A stretch of 64,000 bases of DNA from Pseudohoeflea sp964511625 (GTDB lineage: Bacteria; Pseudomonadota; Alphaproteobacteria; Rhizobiales; Rhizobiaceae): assembly GCA_964511625.1 (NCBI GenBank), contig CAZEJG010000009.1:69346-133345 (forward strand). Direction: 5' to 3'. Within the stretch, counting starts at the first letter, position 1, and each line of letters begins with the position of its first letter. The notes beneath the pieces were generated by a model. The model ran no database searches, had not been told where the DNA came from, and was given only the letters and a program-made list of their open reading frames with translations. Position numbers and translations under genes: made by a program. Of this stretch, positions 44,773 to 53,437 are shown one piece after another.

Positions 44773-45621
44773 ATGTCCGAGAGCACCTATACACCCCCCA
44801 AGGTCTGGGAATGGAAAAAGGGAAACGGCGGCCAGTTCGCCAACATCAACCGGCCCATCGCCGGCCCCACCCATGACAAGGAACTGCCGATCGGCAAGCA
44901 CCCGCTGCAGCTCTATTCGCTGGGCACGCCCAACGGCGTGAAGGTGACGATCATGCTCGAGGAGCTTCTGGCCAAGGGTCACAAGGGCGCGGAATACGAC
45001 GCATGGCTGATCGACATCGGCGAAGGCGACCAGTTCGGCTCGGGCTTTGTCGACGTCAATCCGAACTCCAAGATTCCTGCGCTGATGGATCACTCGACCA
45101 ACCCGCCGACGCGGGTGTTCGAATCCGGGTCGATCCTTCTCTATCTGGCCGAAAAATTCGGCGAGTTCCTCCCCGAGGACCCCGCCAAGCGCACCGAGGC
45201 GCTCAACTGGCTCTTCTGGCAGATGGGTTCGGCACCCTATCTCGGCGGCGGCTTCGGCCACTTCTACGCCTATGCGCCGATCAAGATCGAATATGCGATC
45301 GACCGCTTCTCCATGGAGGTCAAGCGCCAGCTCGACGTGCTCGACCGGCGGCTGGCGGAATCCCGCTTCCTCGGCGGTGACGACTACACCATCGCCGACA
45401 TCGCCACCTGGCCCTGGTATGGCCGACTTGCGACCGGCGGCGCCTATGGGGATTCGGCGGAATTCCTCCAGACCCACGAGTACAAGAACGTGCTGCGCTG
45501 GCAGGCCGAGATCGCTGAACGTCCCGCGGTCAAGCGCGGCGACCGCGTCAACAAGAAGGGCGAAAACGATCTGCGCGAGCGCCACGACGCCTCCGAGATC
45601 GATGCAATCCTGAAGAAGTAG
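44773..45621 (+). CDS. yghU: Disulfide-bond oxidoreductase, YghU-type glutathione transferase
   Basis: The 282-residue protein matches the Nu-class GST YghU/YfcG group, which bind two glutathione molecules and reduce disulfides. Features are an N-terminal extension (KVWEWKKGNGGQFANINRPI), the thioredoxin-like domain with LGTPNGVKVTIMLEE and NPNSKIPAL, ESGSILLYLAEKF, and a helical domain with YTIADIATWPW. AAGGAGAG lies before the ATG. A strong terminator follows, so it is monocistronic or the end of a unit. Confidence 0.93.
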   Translation: MSESTYTPPKVWEWKKGNGGQFANINRPIAGPTHDKELPIGKHPLQLYSLGTPNGVKVTIMLEELLAKGHKGAEYDAWLIDIGEGDQFGSGFVDVNPNSKIPALMDHSTNPPTRVFESGSILLYLAEKFGEFLPEDPAKRTEALNWLFWQMGSAPYLGGGFGHFYAYAPIKIEYAIDRFSMEVKRQLDVLDRRLAESRFLGGDDYTIADIATWPWYGRLATGGAYGDSAEFLQTHEYKNVLRWQAEIAERPAVKRGDRVNKKGENDLRERHDASEIDAILKK

Positions 45622-45642
45622 GTTTCTCACCGAGACCAGACA

Positions 45643-45673
45643 AAAACGCCCGGGATCATCTCCCGGGCGTTTT
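45643..45673. terminator. Bidirectional intrinsic terminator between yghU and the DUF442 gene
   Basis: AAAACGCCCGGGA (45643-45655) pairs perfectly with TCCCGGGCGTTTT (45661-45673) around TCATC. The A-run before and T-run after make it work in both directions, ending yghU on the plus strand and the DUF442 gene on the minus strand. Confidence 0.92.
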
Positions 45674-45699
45674 CGTATCGAATGGTCCGCCTGCGAACA

Positions 45700-46044
45700 T
45701 CAGCCGCCGCGCAGCCGCTCCGCCTGCTGGTGGATCACTGTAGAGCGGGCGCCCGAACGGCAATAGCCGAGCATCGGCTTGTCCATCTCCTCAAGCGCAT
45801 CGACCATGCCGGTGACCGCTTCGGGCGTCACGCCCATCTGGCCGATCGGGATATGGCGCGCCTCGATGCCGAGTTCCTCGGCCGCGTGGCGAACGCTTTC
45901 GAATGTCGGCTGACCCGGCTGCTCGTGGTCGGGACGGTTGCAGACGATCGAGCGGAAACCGGCGGCCTTCAGCGCCGGAAGGTCCTCTGCGGCGATCTGG
46001 CCGGTGACCGAGTAGTCCTCGGTGATCTGGCGGATGTCATCCAT
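45700..46044 (-). CDS. TIGR01244 family sulfur transferase / DUF442 phosphatase-like protein
   Basis: The 114-residue protein has the DUF442 fold, related to dual-specificity phosphatases and rhodanese-like sulfur transferases. It begins with QITEDYSVTGQI and has the active-site loop YCRSGARST (C-X5-R). In other bacteria this domain is fused to the persulfide dioxygenase-like Blh protein and takes part in sulfide oxidation or biofilm control; here it is alone. The ATG at 46044 was chosen because the conserved domain starts there; upstream in-frame starts add a non-conserved leader. Confidence 0.86.
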   Translation of the reverse strand: MDDIRQITEDYSVTGQIAAEDLPALKAAGFRSIVCNRPDHEQPGQPTFESVRHAAEELGIEARHIPIGQMGVTPEAVTGMVDALEEMDKPMLGYCRSGARSTVIHQQAERLRGG

Positions 46045-46253
46045 GGAATAGGTCCGTGGTTGGAATGCGGTTGCCAGAGGTGTAAGGCCCGCGCCCGGCG
46101 AGGTCAATCGCATCATGCGGCTCGGGCTTACCCGGCAGCCGCCCGCGACGGCCTGTCCGAGTTGACGCTAAAACCTGCATCGAATAGTCAAGATTTCGCG
46201 CTCGCGCCGCGAGCGCCTGCGCCACCGCAAGGCCAACACCCGGGGACCCCATT

Positions 46254-47924
46254 TTGGGCGAACGCGCACTCAAGACCGCAGCCTGGATCATCTCGCTGAC
46301 CTGCCTCGCCCCGATCATCGCGGTGGCGATCGCGGCCGCGTCGGGAACATGGTCCACCTGGAACGGCCTGATGGACACGGTGATGCCACGCTACACCATC
46401 ACGACCATCGAACTGGTGCTGCTGGTGGGCATCGGCACCGGGCTCGTGGGTACCGGCAGCGCCTGGCTGGTCACCGCGTGCCAGTTTCCCTTTCGCCGCA
46501 CCTTCGAGGTGGCGCTTGCGCTGCCGCTCGCCTTCCCCGCCTTCGTGCTGGCCTATGCCTATACCGACCTTCTCGACCATCCCGGACCGGTGCAGACCTG
46601 GCTCAGGGCGGTGACCGGCTGGGGACCGCGCGACTATTGGTTCCCGGAAATCCGCTCGCTCGGCGGCGCCGCGGCGATGCTGACCTTCGTTCTCTACCCT
46701 TACGTCTACCTGCTCGCCCGCGCGGCCTTCCTGAAACAGTCGCCGACCGCCTATTTTGCCGCCCGGACACTCGGCCACGGCCCGTGGAGCGCGTTCTTCA
46801 AGGTGAGCCTGCCGATGGCGCGACCGGCGATCGCCGGCGGGGTGATCCTGGCGCTGATGGAAACGATCGCCGATTTCGGCACCGTCGCCCATTTCGGCAT
46901 TCAGACTTTCGCCACAGGAATCTACAGCGCCTGGTTCTCGATGGGCGACCGGCTCGCCGCCTCGCAGCTGGCGCTCTGCCTCCTCGTTGTTGCGCTGGTC
47001 TTCGCGCTTCTCGAACGGGCCCAGCGCGGGCTCGCCAAGCGCTATCCGGCAGGGTCGCGCTTCGAGGCCACGGTGCGCCATCAATTGACGGGATGGCGCG
47101 GCGCAGGTGCCGTCGCGGCCTGCCTTCTGCCGGTACTGGTCGGCTTCGTCATACCGCTGGTCGTCCTGTTCAACATGGCAGTGAATTCGGGCCACACGCC
47201 GTTTTCGAGCCGCTATATGGGCTACATCCAGAATTCGCTGATCCTGGCGTCCGTCACGGCCTTTGTCACCGTGGCCGCGGCCATCGTCATCGGCTTCTGC
47301 GCCCGCATCGCCCCGAGCCCCGCGGCCCGCTTCTCCGCGACGACGGCAGGGATCGGCTATGCGGTGCCGGGCGGGGTCATCGCGGTGGGGCTGCTCGTCC
47401 CCTTCGCCGGTCTCGACAACATGATCGACAGTTTCGCCCGCGAACACTTCGGTGTCTCCACGGGCCTGTTCTTCACAGGCACGATCGGGGTGCTGGTGCT
47501 CGCCTACATGGTCCGCTTCATCGCCGCAGCACTCGGGGCTTTCGATACCGGCATCTCGGTGATCAAACCGAACATCGACGCCGCCGCACGCACGCTTGGA
47601 CGCTCGGCGGGAAAGATGCTCTGGCAGATCCACATCCCGCTCCTGACGCCCAGCCTGCTGACAGCGCTGCTGATCGTCTTCGTCGACGTGATGAAGGAGC
47701 TTCCGGCCACGCTGATCATGCGGCCCTTCAACTTCGATACACTCGCCGTGCAGGCCTACCGGCTCGCCTCGGACGAGCGGCTCAACCAGGCGGCCATTCC
47801 GTCGCTGATGATCTTCGCCTTCGGTCTGCTGCCGGTGATCGTGCTGTGCTACTCGATCGGTCGCACCGGCCGTCCGCGCGCCGGCGAACTGCCCTCCGAA
47901 GACCTGGGCCTGCCGGCCACTTGA
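46254..47924 (+). CDS. Ferric-iron ABC transporter permease (FbpB type)
   Basis: The 556-residue protein is a tandem permease with about 12 transmembrane helices and two EAA-type loops (SAFFKVSLPMARPAIAGG and GKMLWQIHIPLLTPSLLTA). This double-permease build is typical of Fe3+ and some thiamine/phosphonate importers. The start is a TTG at 46254. It is convergent with an iron-binding-protein gene that probably serves the same transporter. No ATPase gene is in the window, so the third subunit must be encoded elsewhere. Confidence 0.9.
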   Translation: MGERALKTAAWIISLTCLAPIIAVAIAAASGTWSTWNGLMDTVMPRYTITTIELVLLVGIGTGLVGTGSAWLVTACQFPFRRTFEVALALPLAFPAFVLAYAYTDLLDHPGPVQTWLRAVTGWGPRDYWFPEIRSLGGAAAMLTFVLYPYVYLLARAAFLKQSPTAYFAARTLGHGPWSAFFKVSLPMARPAIAGGVILALMETIADFGTVAHFGIQTFATGIYSAWFSMGDRLAASQLALCLLVVALVFALLERAQRGLAKRYPAGSRFEATVRHQLTGWRGAGAVAACLLPVLVGFVIPLVVLFNMAVNSGHTPFSSRYMGYIQNSLILASVTAFVTVAAAIVIGFCARIAPSPAARFSATTAGIGYAVPGGVIAVGLLVPFAGLDNMIDSFAREHFGVSTGLFFTGTIGVLVLAYMVRFIAAALGAFDTGISVIKPNIDAAARTLGRSAGKMLWQIHIPLLTPSLLTALLIVFVDVMKELPATLIMRPFNFDTLAVQAYRLASDERLNQAAIPSLMIFAFGLLPVIVLCYSIGRTGRPRAGELPSEDLGLPAT

Positions 47925-47948
47925 TCAAAGAATCCGCTTCCTGAACGC

Positions 47949-47984
47949 GGAAGGGCCGGCGATCTTCCCATCGCCGGCCCTTCC
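47949..47984. terminator. Hairpin between the convergent iron-transporter genes
   Basis: GGAAGGGCCGGCGAT (47949-47963) and ATCGCCGGCCCTTCC (47970-47984) form a perfect 15-bp stem with a 6-nt loop, 24 bp after the permease stop and 51 bp after the binding-protein stop. A T-tract is lacking on both strands, so it may act as a Rho-assisted or 3'-protecting structure. Confidence 0.7.
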
Positions 47985-48035
47985 CGAGAGTGCGCCGGCC
48001 CGCGTGGCCTGCGCCCGTACGCACTGCCTTGCGGC

Positions 48036-49067
48036 TTACTTGAAGCCGACCTCGTTGAAGATTTCCTGCGCCCGCGTCTGGTTTTCGCCGAGTGCGGAGA
48101 GGTTGAGCGTGTCGTGCTTGAAATCGCCCAGGCTTTCGACCGCCGACGACGCCTCCACGCCTTCCACCGCCGGATACTCGTTGTTGCCGTTGGCGAAGAA
48201 GGACTGAGCTTCGTTCGACGTCAGGTATTCCATGAATTTCAGCGCATTGTCCGGATTGGGTGCATTGACGGTCATGCCGACCCCGGAAATGTTGACATGG
48301 GTGCCGTTGCCGTCCTGATCGGGGAAAACGACACCGATCTTGTCGATGCCTTCCGAAAGCCCCTCGACGTTTCCGGCAATGCCGCGCGCGAAGTAGTAGG
48401 TGTTGGCGACCGCGATCTTGCACTCGCCGGAGACGAGGCCCTTGAGCTGGTCGGTATCCCCGCCCTGCGGCTCGCGCGCGAGATTGTCCTTCACGCCCTG
48501 CGCCCAGGCCTTCGCCGCCTCATCGCCATTATGGGCGATATAGGCGCCGAGCAGTGACAGGTTGTAGATGTTGGAGCTCGAGCGGATGCAGATCATGCCC
48601 TTGTAGGCGGGGTCGGCGAGGTCGGCATATGTCTTGGGAGGATTGTCGACCGTTTCCTTGTCGTAGAAGATCACGCGGGCGCGGGTGGACATGCCGAACC
48701 AGTGACCGTCCGGATGGCGCAGATGCTCGGGGATGCGTTCGTCGAGCACTTCCGAATCGACCTCGCGCAGCAGACCGGCATGGTCAGCGCGCCACAGGCG
48801 GCCGGCATCGGCGGTGACGAAGAGGTCCGCCGGGCTGTTCTGGCCTTCGGCCTTCATCCGCTCGATCAGCTCGTCTTCCTTGCCCTCGATGAGGTTGACC
48901 GTGATGCCCGTTTCCTCCTCGAACTGCGAGTAGAGCTGCTCGTCGACATCGTAGTGGCGGCCGGAATAGATGTTGACCTCGCCGTCGGCATAGGCCGGCG
49001 CGGCGCCGTAGAGCGCGATCAGCGCGGTCGTGGAAAGCACGAGGCGGCGTAGGGTAGCGTGAGTCAT
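48036..49067 (-). CDS. Ferric-iron-binding periplasmic protein (FbpA type)
   Basis: A signal peptide (about residues 1-27, ending AYA) precedes a 316-residue transferrin-like binding fold. It starts GEVNIYSGRHYDVDEQLYSQFE and carries the adjacent iron-ligand tyrosines Y224-Y225 in NTYYFARG; histidine or tyrosine near the N-terminus (GRHYD) supplies further ligands. It hands iron to the inner-membrane permease. The upstream near-palindrome at 49097-49121 is a candidate iron-responsive operator. Confidence 0.92.
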   Translation of the reverse strand: MTHATLRRLVLSTTALIALYGAAPAYADGEVNIYSGRHYDVDEQLYSQFEEETGITVNLIEGKEDELIERMKAEGQNSPADLFVTADAGRLWRADHAGLLREVDSEVLDERIPEHLRHPDGHWFGMSTRARVIFYDKETVDNPPKTYADLADPAYKGMICIRSSSNIYNLSLLGAYIAHNGDEAAKAWAQGVKDNLAREPQGGDTDQLKGLVSGECKIAVANTYYFARGIAGNVEGLSEGIDKIGVVFPDQDGNGTHVNISGVGMTVNAPNPDNALKFMEYLTSNEAQSFFANGNNEYPAVEGVEASSAVESLGDFKHDTLNLSALGENQTRAQEIFNEVGFK

Positions 49068-49096
49068 GCGGCGAACTCCCTGGATTCTTGTTCTTT

Positions 49097-49121
49097 AAAC
49101 ATGACAATTTTTGTCCTGTTT
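49097..49121 (-). promoter_or_regulatory. Near-perfect inverted repeat upstream of fbpA
   Basis: AAACATGACAA (49097-49107) and TTGTCCTGTTT (49111-49121) are complementary at 10 of 11 positions around TTT, 30 bp before the start codon, in an AT-rich patch. The core TGA-N9-TCC is one base from the TGA-N9-TCA pattern given for the rhizobial iron regulator RirA. Iron-dependent control is expected for this gene; the identity of the regulator is inference. Confidence 0.6.
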
Positions 49122-49225
49122 ATGTCGCTGCGTCAAGCGCGAACTCCGGCGGCCTCCGCGCCCGGCCGGTGACGAAAGCGGCTTTTCACTGTGACAAACC
49201 GACGCTGCGACGGGTGTTTACGCCG

Positions 49226-50173
49226 TCAGTCCTCGCCCTCGGGATCGTCGTAGATCTCGAAGACTTCGGAGGGATGGCAGAGTTCCGTTCCGGCCGTGCG
49301 GGCGGCAGCGGCACCGGCAGCGACACCGAAGCGGAAGGCTTCCTCGATCGACTTGCCGCACGTCAGGAACCAGACGAGCGCGCCGACGAAACTGTCGCCG
49401 GCGCCGACCGCGGACTTCACCACCACGTGGCGCGCCGGAACCCGTATCACCTGATCGCGACTGATCAGAAGCGCGCCCTCACGGCCGAGCGTGACGGTGA
49501 CGTGTTCGGCCATGCCGGCCTCGACGACCGTTCGCGCGGTCCGGATCACGCCGGCCTCGTCGAGCTTGTGGCCGGCCAGCGCTTCGAGTTCCCCGAGGCT
49601 GGGTTTGAACAGAAAGACAGGTGCTGCTTCCAGCGTCGCCTTGAGCGCGGGGCCGGAGGTATCGAGCACGAAGCGGGCGCCATTGCCGTGCGCGATCTCG
49701 GCCATCCGGGCATAGGTATCGTCAGGCGCGTTGCGCGGCAGGGAGCCGCTGGCGATCACGTAATCGCCCTTGAAGGAACGCACCACGTCCATCGCCGCCT
49801 CCAGTTCCGCCGGCGAGGCTTCCGGACCCTCCGGCACGAAGCGGTATTCGAAGCCGCTCTCCGCCTCATAAACCATGAAGGCGATGCGCGTCTGTTCGGC
49901 GATGCGCACCGGGCGCAGTTGGAGCGGCAGTTCGGCGAGCATGCTCTCGAGCACCGAGCCCGTCTGACCGCCCGACAGCATCATCAGTTCCGGCCGGTCA
50001 CCGTCGCCCGCATGACCGGAGAGCATCGCGATGACGCGCGCGACATTGACCCCGCCACCGCCGGGATGCCAGCGCTGGTTGCTCGTCCGGATCTTACGGG
50101 TGGGATGGATGTGTTGGGTGTCGCTGGAGATGTCGATGGTGGGATTGAGCGCGATCGACAGGGTCTGGGACAT
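49226..50173 (-). CDS. PfkB-family sugar-phosphate kinase (6-phosphofructokinase II / tagatose-6-phosphate kinase-like)
   Basis: The 315-residue protein is a ribokinase-fold kinase: the N-terminal TLSIALNPTIDIS, the GGGGVNVARV glycine motif, and the C-terminal catalytic motif VGAGDSFVGAL with the base aspartate. It most resembles the minor 6-phosphofructokinase PfkB, 1-phosphofructokinase and LacC group, which phosphorylate sugar phosphates with ATP; the exact sugar is not settled. The ATG at 50173 gives family length. It stands alone between fbpA and a divergent DsbA-like gene. Confidence 0.88.
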   Translation of the reverse strand: MSQTLSIALNPTIDISSDTQHIHPTRKIRTSNQRWHPGGGGVNVARVIAMLSGHAGDGDRPELMMLSGGQTGSVLESMLAELPLQLRPVRIAEQTRIAFMVYEAESGFEYRFVPEGPEASPAELEAAMDVVRSFKGDYVIASGSLPRNAPDDTYARMAEIAHGNGARFVLDTSGPALKATLEAAPVFLFKPSLGELEALAGHKLDEAGVIRTARTVVEAGMAEHVTVTLGREGALLISRDQVIRVPARHVVVKSAVGAGDSFVGALVWFLTCGKSIEEAFRFGVAAGAAAARTAGTELCHPSEVFEIYDDPEGED

Positions 50174-50396
50174 GAGCGAGCCTTCAGGAGCTGACGGTTT
50201 TGGCGGCATGACCGGCCGGAGCCGGACCTCGATGCATTCAAACCTAGGCGCACGTCGGGCCGCAAGCCTTGACCGGGGTCAATACGCCAGGACCGTGACG
50301 ACCCTGTACGTGGCGCACCAAATCACCGGAAAATGATGCCGGGGCCTTTGACTTCCGCGCAACGGCGGGAGAGATGGGGAGAAGAAGGAGTATCTC

Positions 50397-51002
50397 ATGT
50401 TCGATCGCAGACAAGTTCTCGCCCTCGGCGGCGGTGTTGCCGCACTTATGCTGTCGCCTGCAGGCGCGCGCGCGCAGGATGTCACGGCGAAGGCCGTCTT
50501 CCGCGACGAGGATGCGCCGGTGCTCGGCAATCCCGACGGCGACGTGTCGATCGCGGAATATTTCGACTACCAGTGTTCCTGGTGCAAGAAGATCCATCCC
50601 GACGTCATGGACGTGGTCGAGGACGACGGCAAGGTCCGCCTTCTGATGAAGGACTGGCCGGTCTTCGGCGAGGTCTCCGTCTTCGCCGCACAGCTGGCGC
50701 TCGGCGCCGCCCGGATCGACAAGTATCGCACCGTGGTCGACACGCTCCTGGGGCTTCAGGGCCGCCTGACACCGGAGACCGCTTCGGCGGCGGTTGAAAA
50801 AGCAGGCATCCCGATGGAGAAGATCGCCCGTGCGGTGAACACCCACAATGACGCGATATCGGGGCTTCTGACCCGCAACTGGGAACAGGCGACCGCCTTC
50901 GGTTTCCGCGGCACGCCGTCCTTCGCGATCGGCACGACCACCTATCCCGGCGTCCTCGACAAGGGGCGCCTGCGGGAAGCGATCGCACGCGCACGCGGCT
51001 AG
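50397..51002 (+). CDS. DsbA-family periplasmic thiol oxidoreductase
   Basis: A leader with DRRQVLALGG and cleavage after ARA (about residue 26) exports this 201-residue protein, possibly by Tat because of the twin arginine. The thioredoxin fold has active site C60-S-W-C63 in FDYQCSWCKKIHPDV and the cis-proline segment FRGTPSFAIG. It belongs to the DsbA/Com1-like group that oxidises or shuffles disulfides in exported proteins. AGAAGGAG gives a strong ribosome site. Confidence 0.9.
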   Translation: MFDRRQVLALGGGVAALMLSPAGARAQDVTAKAVFRDEDAPVLGNPDGDVSIAEYFDYQCSWCKKIHPDVMDVVEDDGKVRLLMKDWPVFGEVSVFAAQLALGAARIDKYRTVVDTLLGLQGRLTPETASAAVEKAGIPMEKIARAVNTHNDAISGLLTRNWEQATAFGFRGTPSFAIGTTTYPGVLDKGRLREAIARARG

Positions 51003-51151
51003 AAAATTCACGTTCCACCGGAACCCCCACGGTGATGATGCGTTCGCACTTCTGAGCCCCGCGCCCGCGCCGGGCTGCGGGGAGGCTGTGCGGCGACGGC
51101 GCTTCGGAGAGGTTGCGGGTGCATGACCCAACCTCAAGGATTTCATCACTC

Positions 51152-52012
51152 ATGAATTTAGACAGTTTCGACCCGCAGAACGTGGGGGCCGCCACCTCCA
51201 ATTTCCTCGCCGTCATCGCCGGCATCGTCACCACCTACGCCTTCTCCGTCCTCGGCGCGATCATCATCCTGGTGATCGGCTTCTACGTCGCGAGCAAGGT
51301 CAAGTCGGCCGTCTTCCGGCTGGTCAACCGCCGCGGCGAGACCACCCTCGCCCACTTCCTGGCCGGCGTGGCCCGCTACGCGGTCCTCGTGCTCGTCTTC
51401 GTGATGGTGCTGCAACAGTTCGGGGTGAAGACCGCCTCCGTGATCGCGGCTCTCGGTGCCGCCGGCCTCGCGATCGGCCTGGCGCTGCAGGGCACGCTGC
51501 AGAACATCGCCGCCGGCGTGATGCTCCTGTTCCTGCGCCCCTTCAAAATCGGCGATTTCATCGATACCGGCTCGGCCATGGGCACGGTGCAGGAGATCGG
51601 TCTTTTCGCAACCGAGCTCAAGACGCTCGACGGGCTCTATCTGCTCGCGCCCAACTCGACCGTCTGGGGCAGCGAGATCACCAACTACTCCTACCATAAC
51701 AAACGCCGCTTCGACCTGACCGTCGGCATCGGCTACGACGACGACATCGATCTCGCGCTCAACACGCTGGAAGAACTCGTGCGCAGCGATTCCCGCGTCC
51801 TCGGCGACCCCGAACCCTTCCTCTATGTCAGCAATCTCGGCGACAGCGCCGTCGAGGTGGTGGCACGCGTCTGGATCGGTTCCTCGGACTGGTGGGTGAC
51901 GAGCCGCGAACTGACCAAGAAGGCCAAGCTGGCCTTCGACGAGAAGGGCATTTCCATCCCCTTCCCGCAGCGCGACGTGCACCACTACAACGTCGAGAAA
52001 GCGGCCTCCTGA
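51152..52012 (+). CDS. mscS: Small-conductance mechanosensitive channel
   Basis: The 286-residue length equals that of E. coli MscS. Three N-terminal helices are visible, with the Gly/Ala-rich pore helix TM3 (ALGAAGLAIGLALQGTLQNIAAG), then the beta domain (PFKIGDFIDTGSAMGTVQEI) and the alpha/beta domain ending in IPFPQRDVHHY. It opens under membrane tension to release solutes on hypo-osmotic shock. The ATG at 51152 follows AAGGA; an upstream in-frame GTG would add 13 residues. Confidence 0.94.
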   Translation: MNLDSFDPQNVGAATSNFLAVIAGIVTTYAFSVLGAIIILVIGFYVASKVKSAVFRLVNRRGETTLAHFLAGVARYAVLVLVFVMVLQQFGVKTASVIAALGAAGLAIGLALQGTLQNIAAGVMLLFLRPFKIGDFIDTGSAMGTVQEIGLFATELKTLDGLYLLAPNSTVWGSEITNYSYHNKRRFDLTVGIGYDDDIDLALNTLEELVRSDSRVLGDPEPFLYVSNLGDSAVEVVARVWIGSSDWWVTSRELTKKAKLAFDEKGISIPFPQRDVHHYNVEKAAS

Positions 52013-52172
52013 CCGGTTCCCGCCTCCGGGCCCGGCGCCCGGAGGCAACCGAACGGGCCGCCGCCGCATTTCCCACTGAAGCCGCCCTTTTTGTCCTTGG
52101 CTTTGCCGCAATGCGGTGGCATGACCGCGCGATCGGCGAGCCGGGGCGGCCGCCTTTGGGAGCGATTTTCGA

Positions 52173-53435
52173 ATGTTGCTGAAGCGATGGCGGGATGACG
52201 CGAATGCGGCCTCGCACACCCCGCCGCCGGGCACCGGTCCGGCGGTTTCGACGCGCGATACACGCCTCGACGTGCTGCGCGCGATCTGCCTGATGATGAT
52301 CTTCATCAATCACGTGCCGGGCAACCCGATTGAATTCGTCACAACGAAGAACTTCGGCTTCTCCGACGCCGCGGAAGCCTTTGTTCTGATCTCCGGCATT
52401 GCCGCTGGCTTCGCCTATGGCCGCAAGTTTCTTGCCGGCGAGAGACTTATCACCACGCTCAGGGCCTGGCGGCGGGCCTGCGTTCTCTATGTCGCCCAGA
52501 TCATGACCTCGGTGACGACGCTTGCCATTTTCTCCTTCTTCGCGCTCGCCTGGTCGGATCCGCGCCTGTTCGACCGGATCAACATGGGGCGGGTGATGGA
52601 GGATCCGGCCCGCGCCGTCATCGGCCTCGTCACGCTCGGCCATCAGTTGGGCTACAACAACATCCTGTCGATGTATGCGGGCATCCTCCTGATGCTGCCC
52701 GTCTTCCTGCTGATTGCCCGCTGGCGCGCGTGGGCGATGGTCCTGGTCTCGGTCGGGCTCTGGCTCGGGGTCGGGCTGGCGAGCTTCGGTCCACGCACCT
52801 ATCCCGGCGAGGGCTTCTGGTTCTTCAACCCGCTGTCCTGGCAGGTGGTCTTCATCCTCGGTATCGCCTGCAACCTGCATCTCGCCCGTGGCGGCACGAT
52901 CCCCCGGTCCCGGGTGCTGATTGCCGCGGCCATCGCCTATCTGGTTCTCGCCTGTGTCTGGGTGTGGGTTCCGCTCTGGGGCTGGGAGCGCTCGCTGCAT
53001 CTGCCGCGCATCCTGTCAGGCTTCGACAAGACCTTCCTGTCGCTACCGCGGCTCCTGCATGTGCTGGCGATCGCCTATCTGATTGCGGTCCTGCCGCGTG
53101 TCTCGGGCTTTTTCCGTCTCAGTCCCGACAACCCGCTGGCCGTCGTCGGCCGGCACGGCCTGCCGATCTTCGTGCTCGGCACGCTGCTGGCGGTCACCGC
53201 TCAGGCCTTCCTCACCGTCACCTATGCCGGGACCGCGATGTCGATCGCCGTCGTCATCGCCGGACTGATCCTGCATTTCGCCTATGCCTATTATCTGGAA
53301 TGGCTGGGCCGGCTGAACCGCCAGGCGGCGGGACGCAAGAAGGCCGCCGCGCTCTCAGACCAGCCCGCCGCCCCGCGCGACGTGACCGCACCGGCTCCGA
53401 AAGCCGAAAAATCCGCCGGCAGCATCGTGTCCTGA
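52173..53435 (+). CDS. opgC: OpgC family protein (osmoregulated periplasmic glucan modification)
   Basis: OpgC is a ten-helix inner-membrane protein that adds succinyl or other acyl groups to periplasmic glucans. The 420-residue product starts with a short polar segment, then RDTRLDVLRAICLMMIFINHVPG, the characteristic N-terminal motif with the membrane-embedded histidine, and FSDAAEAFVLISGIAAG. About ten helices follow and the C-terminus is Ala/Pro/Lys rich. It lies 160 bp after mscS; both genes relate to osmotic stress. Confidence 0.88.
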   Translation: MLLKRWRDDANAASHTPPPGTGPAVSTRDTRLDVLRAICLMMIFINHVPGNPIEFVTTKNFGFSDAAEAFVLISGIAAGFAYGRKFLAGERLITTLRAWRRACVLYVAQIMTSVTTLAIFSFFALAWSDPRLFDRINMGRVMEDPARAVIGLVTLGHQLGYNNILSMYAGILLMLPVFLLIARWRAWAMVLVSVGLWLGVGLASFGPRTYPGEGFWFFNPLSWQVVFILGIACNLHLARGGTIPRSRVLIAAAIAYLVLACVWVWVPLWGWERSLHLPRILSGFDKTFLSLPRLLHVLAIAYLIAVLPRVSGFFRLSPDNPLAVVGRHGLPIFVLGTLLAVTAQAFLTVTYAGTAMSIAVVIAGLILHFAYAYYLEWLGRLNRQAAGRKKAAALSDQPAAPRDVTAPAPKAEKSAGSIVS

Positions 53436-53437
53436 GG

